DNA from: Saprospirales bacterium GYS_P2D
Lineage (GTDB): Bacteria; Bacteroidota; Bacteroidia; Chitinophagales; Saprospiraceae
Length of the DNA: 64,000 nt
Assembly: GCA_009833045.1 (NCBI GenBank)
Contig: WUUP01000002.1
Location: 1-64,000, forward strand
Direction of reading: 5' to 3'
Part shown: positions 25,689 through 34,866 of the stretch, one piece after another
Position numbering within the stretch: position 1 is the first letter of the stretch
Layout of the letters: each line of letters starts with the position of its first letter
Position numbers and translations under genes: made by a program
The notes under the pieces: generated by a model
Told to the model about the DNA's origin: nothing
The model's input: only the letters and a program-made list of their open reading frames with translations
Databases searched by the model: none

Positions 25689-26440
25689 AAAAGATCAGGT
25701 TGGGATAACTTAGTATCGATCCTTTTCTTAGCTGCATCGTAATATTCTTTATTTAATTCTGCACCGATAAAATTTCGTTTCTCCATTATACAAGCTATGG
25801 CGGTAGTTCCGCTTCCAGAATATCCATCGTACACAGTTTCGCCTTTGTTGCTGTAGGTCTTTATTAGGTAGCGAAATAGGTCTACTGGTTTTTGGGTTGG
25901 GTGATTCATTTTTTGTTTACTGTTACCTATGACAGCAGTACAATTAATGAGACTTCTCGGGTAGCTCTTAGACGGGTCTAATTGACTAACATAGTTTTTT
26001 TGAGTCCCGTAATTGTCTGTATGGGGCTTTTTATTTAGTCCTCTAAAATCTCTATCTAATTTATCTTGATGAAATTGAGGATTATAACATATTCTGCCAC
26101 GCCCAAATATTAATATTTCCTCGTGTTGTCTCATTGGCATTATATCTTTATTCAAATGTCCTGTGGGTCTTTTTTTATTCCATATTAGATCATACTTAAA
26201 TAAGCCTATCCTTGACATAACTATAGAGCTTGTAGCTGGCTGTGCTGATGTAAATATCCATGCTCCATTAGGTTTCAATATCCTTTCCCATTCTAACCAC
26301 ATCTCTGCAAGATTCGGTAATACATCCCATTCACAGGCAGTTGTGCCATAAGGAATATCAGTAAGCATCAAGTCTATTGAGCCGTCAGGAATACGCTTCA
26401 TTGTTTCCTTGCAATCTTCATTATATAGTTCGATTTTCAT
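25685..26440 (-). CDS. DNA methyltransferase, beta class
   Basis: A 251-residue N4-cytosine or N6-adenine methyltransferase. The catalytic motif IV, TDIPYG (Asp28 to Tyr31), lies near the start, and the SAM-binding motif I, DGYSGSGTT (about 205-213), lies near the end. That order defines the beta class. Ile in place of Pro in DPPY is a known variant. No restriction partner is seen, so it is an orphan phage enzyme, perhaps protecting phage DNA. The segment is A+T-richer than the neighbouring terminase genes. Confidence 0.85.
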   Translation of the reverse strand: MKIELYNEDCKETMKRIPDGSIDLMLTDIPYGTTACEWDVLPNLAEMWLEWERILKPNGAWIFTSAQPATSSIVMSRIGLFKYDLIWNKKRPTGHLNKDIMPMRQHEEILIFGRGRICYNPQFHQDKLDRDFRGLNKKPHTDNYGTQKNYVSQLDPSKSYPRSLINCTAVIGNSKQKMNHPTQKPVDLFRYLIKTYSNKGETVYDGYSGSGTTAIACIMEKRNFIGAELNKEYYDAAKKRIDTKLSQPDLF

Positions 26441-26467
26441 TTTATTCTATTTTATTTCATGCGCTAT

Positions 26468-26701
26468 TTACTCCTCCACAAACAAAACCAACTGATTAGG
26501 ATCTACGAGTGGACGCCGTGGAGAGAATGCCTTTTGTTTGTTTGTCCTAAATGACTCGTAAGTATCAAAACGGCACCATCCGTGTTTTTCCTCATGCACC
26601 TGCTCAGTGCGCTCCCATGCCTCCTTATAGGTGCTCGATGTCTCACAAAACATAAAGTAAGTGTCCCAATACCAGTCGTAATAGTCTTGTTTCTTACTCA
26701 T
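26468..26701 (-). CDS. Hypothetical protein, aromatic-rich
   Basis: A 77-residue protein with many Trp, Tyr and Phe residues (YYDWYWDTYFMF at residues 7-18). It begins four bases inside the end of the terminase gene. No family recognised. It may be a small packaging accessory, but position is the only evidence. Confidence 0.45.
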   Translation of the reverse strand: MSKKQDYYDWYWDTYFMFCETSSTYKEAWERTEQVHEEKHGWCRFDTYESFRTNKQKAFSPRRPLVDPNQLVLFVEE

Positions 26702-28443
26702 GATGCGAGAGCTTTACGAGGGTCTATAGGATTATTCGCATAGTAGGATACCTTACTGACAGGGACGTCCGTCTCATAGCCTCCCATAGCCATAGCGAGG
26801 GCCACAGGGCCGCCCACTGTAGGATGTGTCCTATCAAACATCAGATGGTCAGTACGCTCTACCAGCTCCGCCGTACCTATCATGAATCGTAGCACAGGAT
26901 TATGTCCATGGTCCAGCTGCTCCAGTAGTACCTGCGACTCGAGTTCTTTGATCGGAGCAGTGAAGTTAGCCGCTGACTGAGAGAACGCTGAGACATTGAT
27001 ATCCATATCCTCCACTGTTTTCATGAGCTTATAGTTGTACTTCTTATCATACTCGATATACTGTATGTCAAAACGGGCGTCAGAGTCCAGTATCTCATCG
27101 AGGATGGCCTCATTAGTGACGAGCTTACCCTCTATTCCCTTGATGTATCCCTGCGATATCCAGTCTGTATAGGATACGCCGTCTCTCTTTTCTTTAGCGG
27201 CGATACCGTATGTAGGCATGAGAAATTTAGAGTACACCCAAAATCCGCCCTCATCTTTGGGGAATACATGAATGATATTGACGATCTCCTTTACCCGAGA
27301 TGATTCGAGGCCTATCCAGCACTTACGACCTTTCAGTATATGAGTATCCCAGTGAGAGCCAGATGCATCCCAATCAGGTAGCGATATAAACGCACTCGAG
27401 AAGTCGGACCACACATTGAGCCGCCGAGTTTTAAACTCCTGTATACTCTCATCTCCCTCAGTGATAGCCAGCTCATAGGACTCATACATATTATCCCATG
27501 TAGGAGATGCTCCGATATTGGGATTAGCTTTTGGCCAGTTCTTAGGATCGTGCCAGTCATCCTCAGGATCCAGACAAAACATGATAGAAAAGATCAGATC
27601 ACTCTCTATCTCTCCTGTCAGTATCTTAATACATGTCTTCCTGAACTTGTAGCAAGGGCCAAAGGTGTTATCTCCTGCAGTAGTGATAATGATGATCAGC
27701 GGCTGGTCCCGTGTACCAAAACCTGACTCGATACGCTTGAGAGTAGAGAAGTTCTTCATAGCATGACCCTCATCATTGATCCCCATATGAGGCCGTAGTC
27801 CGTCTTTCTTTTCGTGATCATCAGAGATAGGCTCTATATGTCCCATCCCTTCTTTGATAAAGATCTTTTTCTCCGACTTATTGAGTCCTATCTGGGCTGC
27901 GGCAGATGGGCTATCTTTCCACAGCATACGCAGCATCTCTACAGCTATATCATAGACGATCTGGGCCTGTTTCTTCTCCGTAGCGAATGTGTATACCTGA
28001 GCTCCAGGCTCATTGTCTTTCCAAAACATATAGAGAGCTAATGCAGCAGCCAACTCAGACTTACCGTTTTTACGTGCCACCTCTACATAAGCCTTTCTAT
28101 ATCGTCGCTTCTTATTCTTTTTCTTTCTCCATCCGAATATAGACGCTATGATAAACGCTTGGAAAGGCTGTAGGCAGAATAGTTTCCCGGCAAAGTGTCC
28201 ATCCGTATGCCTGAGTAGCTTTACAAAGCGTATCACCCTATCAGCCTCCTCCCTATCAAAGTAGTACGGATAGTCAGGATCTGATGAGCGTTCTATCTCT
28301 TTGATGTGACGCTTGACCGCAGCCTTAGTGTATATAGAGCTGAGCTTGTAGCCATTGTCTACCTGCGCTATGAATAGATCATATAGACTGATATCATTCA
28401 GCCCATGTATGAGTACTGATATGCCTTGATACAGATCTGTCAT
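26698..28443 (-). CDS. Terminase large subunit
   Basis: A 581-residue motor and nuclease that packages DNA into heads. The ATPase half has a Walker A-like ARKNGKSE (residues 123-130) and Walker B followed by the catalytic Glu in NDEGH (223-227), and ITTAG forms motif C. A C-terminal RNase H-like nuclease half follows. It overlaps the small subunit by four bases. Its orientation is opposite to that of the portal, which normally follows it. Confidence 0.88.
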   Translation of the reverse strand: MTDLYQGISVLIHGLNDISLYDLFIAQVDNGYKLSSIYTKAAVKRHIKEIERSSDPDYPYYFDREEADRVIRFVKLLRHTDGHFAGKLFCLQPFQAFIIASIFGWRKKKNKKRRYRKAYVEVARKNGKSELAAALALYMFWKDNEPGAQVYTFATEKKQAQIVYDIAVEMLRMLWKDSPSAAAQIGLNKSEKKIFIKEGMGHIEPISDDHEKKDGLRPHMGINDEGHAMKNFSTLKRIESGFGTRDQPLIIIITTAGDNTFGPCYKFRKTCIKILTGEIESDLIFSIMFCLDPEDDWHDPKNWPKANPNIGASPTWDNMYESYELAITEGDESIQEFKTRRLNVWSDFSSAFISLPDWDASGSHWDTHILKGRKCWIGLESSRVKEIVNIIHVFPKDEGGFWVYSKFLMPTYGIAAKEKRDGVSYTDWISQGYIKGIEGKLVTNEAILDEILDSDARFDIQYIEYDKKYNYKLMKTVEDMDINVSAFSQSAANFTAPIKELESQVLLEQLDHGHNPVLRFMIGTAELVERTDHLMFDRTHPTVGGPVALAMAMGGYETDVPVSKVSYYANNPIDPRKALAS

Positions 28444-28901
28444 AAGGCTGCCATAGGGTCTACTGGTCCATCCTTAGGAGCTTCTTTCACTATCAGACGC
28501 TGCCTATCAGAGGGATTCATCCCAAACTTACCTGCCATCTTCTCAAAGGCTACGAGATGCTCCTTTGCCATCTTCTCGAGCTTATACATATCATGATCTA
28601 CTACGATCTTATTCTGTACGATCTTATAGAGTTTCTTTCGTGTCAATTCCATCAGCTCCCAGTATCGACCGAGCTCCTCGCACATGGTCCCAGCAACTAC
28701 TACATCCAGCTCAGTGAATATGCGAACACGTATCAGCTCAGGTATGATGCTTTCCCATGCCTTCTTAGCATAGTCAGATAGATACTCAGGAGCCTCAGCG
28801 TGTAGGACTAAAGCAGGCTTAGGAGCGTCGCCATTGGCTCGATCCTTTCGATACGTTCCTTTGTCTTTCTTAACTCCATCCGGTAATTGTGGTCGTCCCA
28901 T
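28440..28901 (-). CDS. Terminase small subunit, P27 family
   Basis: A 153-residue protein of the P27-type small terminase, which recognises DNA for packaging. The opening GRPQLPDGVKKDKGT and the helical middle (SDYAKKAWESIIPEL) are typical. It starts at the end of the HNH gene and overlaps TerL, the usual HNH-TerS-TerL block. Confidence 0.8.
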   Translation of the reverse strand: MGRPQLPDGVKKDKGTYRKDRANGDAPKPALVLHAEAPEYLSDYAKKAWESIIPELIRVRIFTELDVVVAGTMCEELGRYWELMELTRKKLYKIVQNKIVVDHDMYKLEKMAKEHLVAFEKMAGKFGMNPSDRQRLIVKEAPKDGPVDPMAAL

Positions 28902-29371
28902 TATAAAGTAGGGGGGGTGATAATTTCACATAGTTGGACAACGCTTTCCAGCGCCAGGTACACAGCCGCAGATTTTTTGTCAAAACTCAAAACTTTTTTG
29001 ACCAGCCGTCCTCTCGTATCCCGATAGGGTATCTTCTCGCCCTTTTCATTAAGCACCCATCGGTACATAGGGCCGTGGTCCTCCTTTCTGGTTTTCTTAG
29101 AGTGATTAGACCAGCTGAGCCCCTGATGATTGCGAGGGTCCCATGGACTACCTCCGTATCTCATCGGTATTATGTGATCGACTATTTCCGCTATTATCTT
29201 TTTGCCCAGCTCGAGAGCCATGACACACCATTTATTTCGGCGTCGGTAACGCTTACTGTATTCTTTCCAGTCTGGACTATTGTAAAAATTGGGTTCTGAC
29301 TGCTCAGATTTGGCGAGGGTATGCCTATTTCGGGGGGTTCTCCATGGTCGGGATCGTACTGACTTTGTCAT
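28901..29371 (-). CDS. HNH endonuclease
   Basis: A 156-residue HNH nuclease with the VDHIIPMRYGG core, Asn in RNHQGL and His in SNHSKKT. HNH enzymes next to terminases take part in cos cutting and packaging. Typical Cys pairs of zinc-bound HNH proteins are absent. It is the outermost phage-type gene at the right end; the next gene outward is tRNA-Arg. Confidence 0.8.
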   Translation of the reverse strand: MTKSVRSRPWRTPRNRHTLAKSEQSEPNFYNSPDWKEYSKRYRRRNKWCVMALELGKKIIAEIVDHIIPMRYGGSPWDPRNHQGLSWSNHSKKTRKEDHGPMYRWVLNEKGEKIPYRDTRGRLVKKVLSFDKKSAAVYLALESVVQLCEIITPPTL

Positions 29372-29413
29372 AGAGTATTACATTAAAGTTCTACATACAT
29401 TCTACGCAAAGTA

Positions 29414-29466
29414 AATAAAAAAAGTGTAAGCCGCTGTATCTATCTATATATCAGAGACTTACACTT
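29414..29466 (-). terminator. Intrinsic terminator downstream of tRNA-Arg
   Basis: Read on the minus strand, AAGTGTAAG (29466-29458) pairs with CTTACACTT (29430-29422), with a 27-base loop, and the stem leads into a run of seven or more T. It sits 21 bases after the tRNA-Arg and would end its transcript. The long loop lowers certainty. Confidence 0.6.
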
Positions 29467-29486
29467 GATGGATTTTACTCCTTTTG

Positions 29487-29560
29487 TGATCCCGGCAGGA
29501 TTCGAACCTGCGACCTACTGATTAGAAGTCAGTTGCTCTATCCAGCTGAGCTACGGAACC
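29487..29560 (-). tRNA. tRNA-Arg (anticodon UCU)
   Basis: A full cloverleaf on the minus strand. The acceptor stem GGTTCCG pairs with CGGGATC, and the discriminator base is A. D stem, anticodon loop TTCTAAT within ACTGA/TCAGT, and the T loop TTCGAAT within GCAGG/CCTGC are all intact. No CCA is encoded. It borders the phage genes and could be an insertion site, but I see no matching repeat at the left. Confidence 0.92.
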
Positions 29561-29656
29561 GTTTTTTCGGAGCGCAAATATATAGTTATTATTTTAAATG
29601 TGGGAGGCTACAGAGATAAAAATATTCTGTGGTACAATAACATAACACTATAAAAA

Positions 29657-29684
29657 GAAAAAACCCAAGCAAGACTTGGGTTTT
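29657..29684 (-). terminator. Intrinsic terminator downstream of the PAP2 gene
   Basis: AAAACCCAAG (29660-29669) and CTTGGGTTTT (29675-29684) pair around a five-base loop. On the minus strand the stem runs into TTTTTTCTTTTT. It lies about 160 bases beyond the stop of the PAP2 gene. The 280 bases between the tRNA and that gene hold no other gene; a weaker hairpin (GTGACC/GGTCAC, 29796-29817) faces the other way. Confidence 0.7.
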
Positions 29685-29840
29685 CGTGAGTTGATATTGT
29701 TTATCTCGTATTAAGGGTTATCTCTTCTATAAAAGTATAAGGTGTAAATAGGGTGTGAATCTGACCATTCGATCAATGTGATTCGGTATTAAGACGTGAC
29801 CTCATTTGCCTGGTCACTATTTTTCTAAAAAAAAATAAAA

Positions 29841-30629
29841 TTAATTCAGCTTGACCGTCACGGACATCCCTGCGGAGCTATATGGCTGTATACTGATACG
29901 ATCCGAGAGATGCATACTTGGGATGAGATATCCTATAGTGGCTCCTACCGCATATCCAGTGATCAGGTCTGTTGGGAAATGTTTACCTGCTTCATATCTC
30001 AGATAGCTGATGACGGCCGGGACACCCGCTGCTACCCCCCATACGAGGCCTTTATTTTTCATCTCTGGATGCAGATCAGTGATCACTTTTGCAGTGAAAA
30101 AAGACATGGCTGCGGTATTGGACGCATGACCCGAGAAAAATGAAAGCTTTGAGCTGCGACCTAATTTGACAGCATCCGGGACGTTCTCATTATAGTTATA
30201 CGGTCTATAGCGCTGGGATAGGGACTTTGTGATATTTGTGATCCCATTCGTGATGAGAAAAGTCTCTATCGCCATAATACCCACTGTAGATCCCTGTGTC
30301 CGGCAGTGCTTATTGCAATAGGTAAAGAAAGGAAGAGTAGCCGCCGAAAATAAAATCACATCGCTAATGGTCTGTGCCGTCGAAGAGTAATTGTAGGTCG
30401 CTGATCTATCAAATGCATTTATATCATTGCGGTCGAGTAGGGATATTTCTTCGAGATTAGCACGCTCTGTGCCTTGATGTACGAAGAAGCCAATCGCCTG
30501 AAGACCAATACCTGTACCGAGATATGCTGCTTCTTGCTTGAAGTTGATATTATAGATTCTATCTTGCCCCTGTATGGTGTGGATGGTCATACAGACCACC
30601 GCTAATACTATCCATCGGTATAAGCTCAT
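29841..30629 (-). CDS. PAP2 superfamily phosphatase
   Basis: A 262-residue membrane-associated phosphatase with an N-terminal signal peptide ending TIQGQ. Family signature parts are visible: K-x6-RP (KSLSQRYRPYN), SFFSGHAS with its histidine, and R-x5-H-x3-D (YLRYEAGKHFPTD). Members act on lipid phosphates such as undecaprenyl pyrophosphate or phosphatidic acid at the outer face. It is the first chromosomal protein gene after the prophage. Confidence 0.8.
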   Translation of the reverse strand: MSLYRWIVLAVVCMTIHTIQGQDRIYNINFKQEAAYLGTGIGLQAIGFFVHQGTERANLEEISLLDRNDINAFDRSATYNYSSTAQTISDVILFSAATLPFFTYCNKHCRTQGSTVGIMAIETFLITNGITNITKSLSQRYRPYNYNENVPDAVKLGRSSKLSFFSGHASNTAAMSFFTAKVITDLHPEMKNKGLVWGVAAGVPAVISYLRYEAGKHFPTDLITGYAVGATIGYLIPSMHLSDRISIQPYSSAGMSVTVKLN

Positions 30630-30788
30630 AATACGCTTTAGTGAACACTGCTTTCAATATCTGCATTTCATTGCGGATTATTGTATCGACAGGACATAAT
30701 ATAACGAATTTTCCCTATTTATTGTTAAGGATCTCTTACTCACAGCTTTTAGATGAAGTGTTTGGTTCCTTATTCTTTTCTTGTGGTC

Positions 30789-31379
30789 ATGAAGTATTTG
30801 ACTTTCTTTTTCACCCTGATGACGCTCTCACTCTCAGCTCAAGAGAGTGTGGAGATTGATACCTTTTTTACTAAGATACCAGTATACACAGGAGACTATA
30901 GCGGTGGTACTGTAGCTGCTCGTATGATCGATGGATTAGGCTTTCGCTTTTATTGGGCGACAGAGGGTTTGACAGATGAAGACTACGCCTATAGCCCAGG
31001 GCCTGAATCTCGAAGTACAGGTGCTACTCTGGATCATATACTGGGATTGTCAGGAGTTATTCTCAATGCTACTCGAGCAGAAGCTAATGGCAAGCTTGAT
31101 ACTGAAGGATGGACAAATGATCAAAAGAGATCGAGAATTTTATCCAATCTCAAAGCTGCCAGAGAGATATTAATCAATTCAAGTGATAAGGATCTTGAGG
31201 ACTACCAAATCATTTTTGAGCGTGGAGATAGCCGGGTGACATATGACTTTTGGTATGCGATCAATGGACCTATCGCTGACGCTATGTGGCATACGGGTCA
31301 GATAGTAAGCTACCGACGCCTATCTGGTAATCCTTTTGATGGTAAGGTCAGCGTACTGCAAGGCATACGTCGAGATTAA
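30789..31379 (+). CDS. Exported DinB-like protein
   Basis: A 196-residue protein. I place the start at 30789, which gives a clean signal peptide (FFFTLMTLSLSAQ). The four-helix DinB-like fold is suggested by helix spacing and by histidine-bearing helices (DHILGLSG and WHTGQIVSY). Many DinB proteins bind a metal and act as thiol-dependent enzymes. It converges on the next gene with a four-base overlap. Confidence 0.6.
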   Translation: MKYLTFFFTLMTLSLSAQESVEIDTFFTKIPVYTGDYSGGTVAARMIDGLGFRFYWATEGLTDEDYAYSPGPESRSTGATLDHILGLSGVILNATRAEANGKLDTEGWTNDQKRSRILSNLKAAREILINSSDKDLEDYQIIFERGDSRVTYDFWYAINGPIADAMWHTGQIVSYRRLSGNPFDGKVSVLQGIRRD

Positions 31380-32092
31380 TTCTTTTTTCTAACCGGTAGC
31401 TGAGTATAGAGTGACATAGCAAGCCAATAAATATTCTCGGCATTAGACTTAGCTACTCCTTCATGCCTATAGTCTATGCCAAGTTCTATCTTATTGCTAT
31501 TCGTGAGCTTTCGCCCGATATATAGTCCTCCTCTCAAGTCCATGCGATAGGTGCTGGATCGATATCGTTGAAGTAATTCTATAGTAGATTTGAGATACCA
31601 TTCATTATTATCGATTTGAGTACCATTCAAAGGTAGATCGGTACTGAGTCGGTAGCGTAGACGGATGAGTGGATCCCGTCCAGACACGAATGACTCATCC
31701 AAGAGTATCCGATGGCTCACTCTCAGCTGCTGCCATGGTGAGATAATTCCGATATGCTGACGAAGTCTGAATAGATTAGCGCCATCTGCATTAATACGAT
31801 AGAGTGCTCCTGCAGCCATAGATTTATTGACATCCCAGGAGCGAGTAGCTACTATGCTGAGATCACTCAGCCTATATGCTGTATCGCTCCACTCTGGATC
31901 GGAGGATGTATCACTGGATCGTGACACCCGAGACTGCCAGCTATAGTTGACTTTTAGATCTTTTAGCTTTTGAGATACTACTACATTAGGTAGTAATCCT
32001 ACAGTCTGCTGTGCTCCCAAGTCAGTGCAAATCAATAGTAAAAAGAGGCAAATAGACAAATAGCGCTCTATGAAGTGATAGCGTATAATCAA
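31376..32092 (-). CDS. DUF2490-like outer-membrane protein
   Basis: A 238-residue protein with a signal peptide ending in LGAQ. Alternating polar and hydrophobic strands with many Arg and Tyr residues (VNYSWQSRVSR, VSHRILLDESF, IRLRYRLS) suggest a beta barrel of DUF2490 type. Function is unknown. It overlaps its convergent neighbour by four bases. Confidence 0.5.
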   Translation of the reverse strand: MIIRYHFIERYLSICLFLLLICTDLGAQQTVGLLPNVVVSQKLKDLKVNYSWQSRVSRSSDTSSDPEWSDTAYRLSDLSIVATRSWDVNKSMAAGALYRINADGANLFRLRQHIGIISPWQQLRVSHRILLDESFVSGRDPLIRLRYRLSTDLPLNGTQIDNNEWYLKSTIELLQRYRSSTYRMDLRGGLYIGRKLTNSNKIELGIDYRHEGVAKSNAENIYWLAMSLYTQLPVRKKN

Positions 32093-32104
32093 AGTCAGTA
32101 GTTT

Positions 32105-32671
32105 TTAAAACTCCATATTAGTTGGGAAATCCAATTGAATCTCTCGCTCTCGGAGCACGTCGCCATGATAGCTGAGCAAAATCTCATATAGTTTAGTGGT
32201 CTGATCTTTTTTAGCCTTGAGCTCTATCTCATAATACGGCAATATATCATAGCCCAGTCGAGCATTCAGCATATCTAATAATTCATCTTTTGATTGATCA
32301 TAGTGAAGTTGTAGCTTCTTCACGTGATATTTTACATAGCGTTCTCGTAGAGCTGTATGGATGGTTTTTTGGCGATCTACAGGCAGTGATCGGAGTCGCC
32401 GAGTGATTTCTATATCCTGAAGAGTGCCCAATGTGTCAAACTCAATACTAAAGTCATGTCCCTGATGCTTAGTTTTAGCTTCTATTGAGACTCCTTGATC
32501 CGACTCTTCTCTATACCATTTGACTTTCTTTTTGAAAGGTCCTTTTTCTATAAAGTCTTTCGCAGAGTCCGGCACTTCTGCACAATCTATGCGGTATTCT
32601 CGCTCAAATTTTTTTTGAGCACTGAGCGCTATACAGAAGGACAGGGTGATCAATATGAGAATGTATTTCAT
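32105..32671 (-). CDS. Hypothetical secreted protein
   Basis: A 188-residue protein with a clear signal peptide (SFCIALSAQ) and a mature part rich in Lys and Glu, with strand-helix alternation resembling PepSY-like domains. No motif gives a function. It is 12 bases upstream of the barrel gene and probably in one transcript with it. Confidence 0.5.
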   Translation of the reverse strand: MKYILILITLSFCIALSAQKKFEREYRIDCAEVPDSAKDFIEKGPFKKKVKWYREESDQGVSIEAKTKHQGHDFSIEFDTLGTLQDIEITRRLRSLPVDRQKTIHTALRERYVKYHVKKLQLHYDQSKDELLDMLNARLGYDILPYYEIELKAKKDQTTKLYEILLSYHGDVLREREIQLDFPTNMEF

Positions 32672-32798
32672 CTTGAGATTTTATTACCGTAAGTACAATA
32701 CGCTCCTTAAAATTAGCACAAAGTAATAGACAGCTTTTGGTAGAATTGTTAAGAAGATTGAATGTTAAGTTTTCTCACCAGAGATGAGCGACTTACTA

Positions 32799-34190
32799 CT
32801 ACAGTACCTTCCCCGGATTCAATAAGCCTTTGGGGTCGAGAGCAGACTTGAGAGTACGCATCAGCGTGATCTCCTCATCTGTACGACATAGATGCAGATA
32901 TCGCTTCTTATGTGAACCGATACCATGCTCAGCCGATACTGATCCTCCGAGAGCCTTGAGTGGGGCGTATACGATATCGTTGATCTTATCTGTTAGTGCT
33001 TGATCATCATTTGCTTTTGACATGACGAGATGGATATTACCATCAGCTATGTGCCCAAAAGGATAACACTTGAGACAGCCTTCTACCTGCTCTACTTCAG
33101 CGACGATATTATCGATGACTCTTCCTATCTCTGGTATCGGTAGACTGATGTCAAAATGCTGATCTACGGGGCATGTCGCCACCATGGCATGCACATCCTC
33201 TCTGACGGTCCAAAACCACTGTAGATCACTCTCCGTGTAAGCGATCACAGCATCGAGAGCAAAGCCCTTCTCTAAAGCTTCTGCTACGAGACCTTCAAGC
33301 CGCTCCCGATCAGCTTCCTGATCACTTCCCATATTTTCCACCAGCACATAATACTTATAATCGTACGGGAGAGGTGCTTTGACTGAGGCGAATTCTCCCG
33401 TCAGAGCTCTATATGTGGGATTCCAGATAAGCTCAAAACCGCTGAGCATTCCAGCCAAACCTCCATCCATATGTTTTAAGAGTTTGACTACATGATCAAA
33501 GTCATTCACTCCTATGAAAGCACTGTTTCGGCTTTTAGGCGCTTCGGAGAGCTTGAGTACTGCCTTGGTGATCACTCCCAAAGTCCCCTCGCTACCGACG
33601 AAGAGCTGTTTAAGATCATAGGCAGAATTATCCTTGATAATTTTTTTGAGTGAACTGATCACTGTACCATCTGCCAGTACTGCTTCGAGGCCTAATATAT
33701 TTTGTCGAGTCATTCCATATCGTAGGACTCTCAGTCCACCGGCATTAGTAGCTATGATACCTCCTATCTGAGCGGTTCCTTTTGCTCCAAAATTCAGCGG
33801 GAAGAGTAAGCCTTCCTCTTGAGCAGCTTTCTGAATGTTTTCCAATATTACTCCTGCCTCCACAGTCATTGTCCGACTGATCGTGTCGGTCTCGAGGATT
33901 TGATTCATTCGCTCCATTGATATGATGACCTCATCTCCTCGGGTCTCAGTCGCTCCTACGAGGTTAGTCAATCCTCCGTATACTATGACCGACTGATTAT
34001 ATAGGTGGCATGTACGCATGATAGCCGATATGTCCTCAGTAGTTTTCGGTAGGAGATAAGCTTTTGCTTGCAGATCTTCTTCCATTTTCCAGATATGATA
34101 GTATCGCTCAGCTACATCAGAGCCAGTTAGTACATTTTCTGTACCGATTACTTCTATGAGCTTATTGATCAGTATATCCTGCATGTGCAT
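32799..34190 (-). CDS. FAD-binding oxidase, GlcD/D-lactate dehydrogenase family
   Basis: A 463-residue flavoprotein. The FAD-binding PCMH domain (about residues 38-215) contains VYGGLTNLVG and GGIIATNAGG; the C-terminal half contains HIADGNIHL and EHGIGSHKK, typical of GlcD and D-2-hydroxyglutarate dehydrogenase. It oxidises a 2-hydroxy acid such as D-lactate or glycolate; the substrate is not fixed by the sequence. It is divergent from the inositol operon. Confidence 0.85.
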   Translation of the reverse strand: MHMQDILINKLIEVIGTENVLTGSDVAERYYHIWKMEEDLQAKAYLLPKTTEDISAIMRTCHLYNQSVIVYGGLTNLVGATETRGDEVIISMERMNQILETDTISRTMTVEAGVILENIQKAAQEEGLLFPLNFGAKGTAQIGGIIATNAGGLRVLRYGMTRQNILGLEAVLADGTVISSLKKIIKDNSAYDLKQLFVGSEGTLGVITKAVLKLSEAPKSRNSAFIGVNDFDHVVKLLKHMDGGLAGMLSGFELIWNPTYRALTGEFASVKAPLPYDYKYYVLVENMGSDQEADRERLEGLVAEALEKGFALDAVIAYTESDLQWFWTVREDVHAMVATCPVDQHFDISLPIPEIGRVIDNIVAEVEQVEGCLKCYPFGHIADGNIHLVMSKANDDQALTDKINDIVYAPLKALGGSVSAEHGIGSHKKRYLHLCRTDEEITLMRTLKSALDPKGLLNPGKVL

Positions 34191-34326
34191 CGTTTTTTTG
34201 ATAGCTTACCTGAACATCAAGACCATCAAAAGTATTCATATCTCGGTAAGTATCAATCATTATCTAATGTAGATATTATACTTTTACTACATCTATCGTC
34301 TCTGGCGAATCAACATAAACAGCCTC

Positions 34327-34848
34327 ATGATCACAGTAATAGTAGGAACAAATGCTCACGACTCAGCCACGAAAATCATAGCTGATATATACATCGATAA
34401 GCTTAAGTCTCTGGGAGTAAAGCATCAATTGCTACAGCTGAAAGATATGCCTACGGATATATTGGCTTCTGATATGTATTTTAATCGGAAGCCTTCTTTT
34501 GTGGCTTTCTCTGAGAAATATCTCGAGCCTACCGAAAAATACATCATCGTGATCCCAGAGTACAATGGTGGCATACCCGGCATCTTCAAGCTCATGATGG
34601 ATGCCAGTGATATCGCTAAGTGCTGGTGGGGCAAAAAGGCCTGTCTCACGGGAGTAGCTGCCGGCCGATCGGGGAATCTTCGTGGACTTGATACACTGAC
34701 TAATTATCTTAATTATCTCAAGGTCGATGTGCTCAAAAACAAAATCCCTATTTCAAGAGTGCATACACTTATCGAAGATGGGCAACTGATAGATAAAGAC
34801 ACTATTGATATACTACATGTACAGTTAGATGATTTCTTATCTTTCTGA
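34327..34848 (+). CDS. NADPH-dependent FMN reductase-like protein
   Basis: A 173-residue flavodoxin-fold reductase. It opens ITVIVGTNAHDSATKII and has EYNGGIPGIFKLMMD, the PEYN-type motif of the family. It probably reduces FMN or quinones with NADPH. It is 18 bases upstream of the Na+ symporter, so it may be the first gene of the inositol operon. Confidence 0.8.
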   Translation: MITVIVGTNAHDSATKIIADIYIDKLKSLGVKHQLLQLKDMPTDILASDMYFNRKPSFVAFSEKYLEPTEKYIIVIPEYNGGIPGIFKLMMDASDIAKCWWGKKACLTGVAAGRSGNLRGLDTLTNYLNYLKVDVLKNKIPISRVHTLIEDGQLIDKDTIDILHVQLDDFLSF

Positions 34849-34866
34849 TAGCGTATATTGAGCGCT

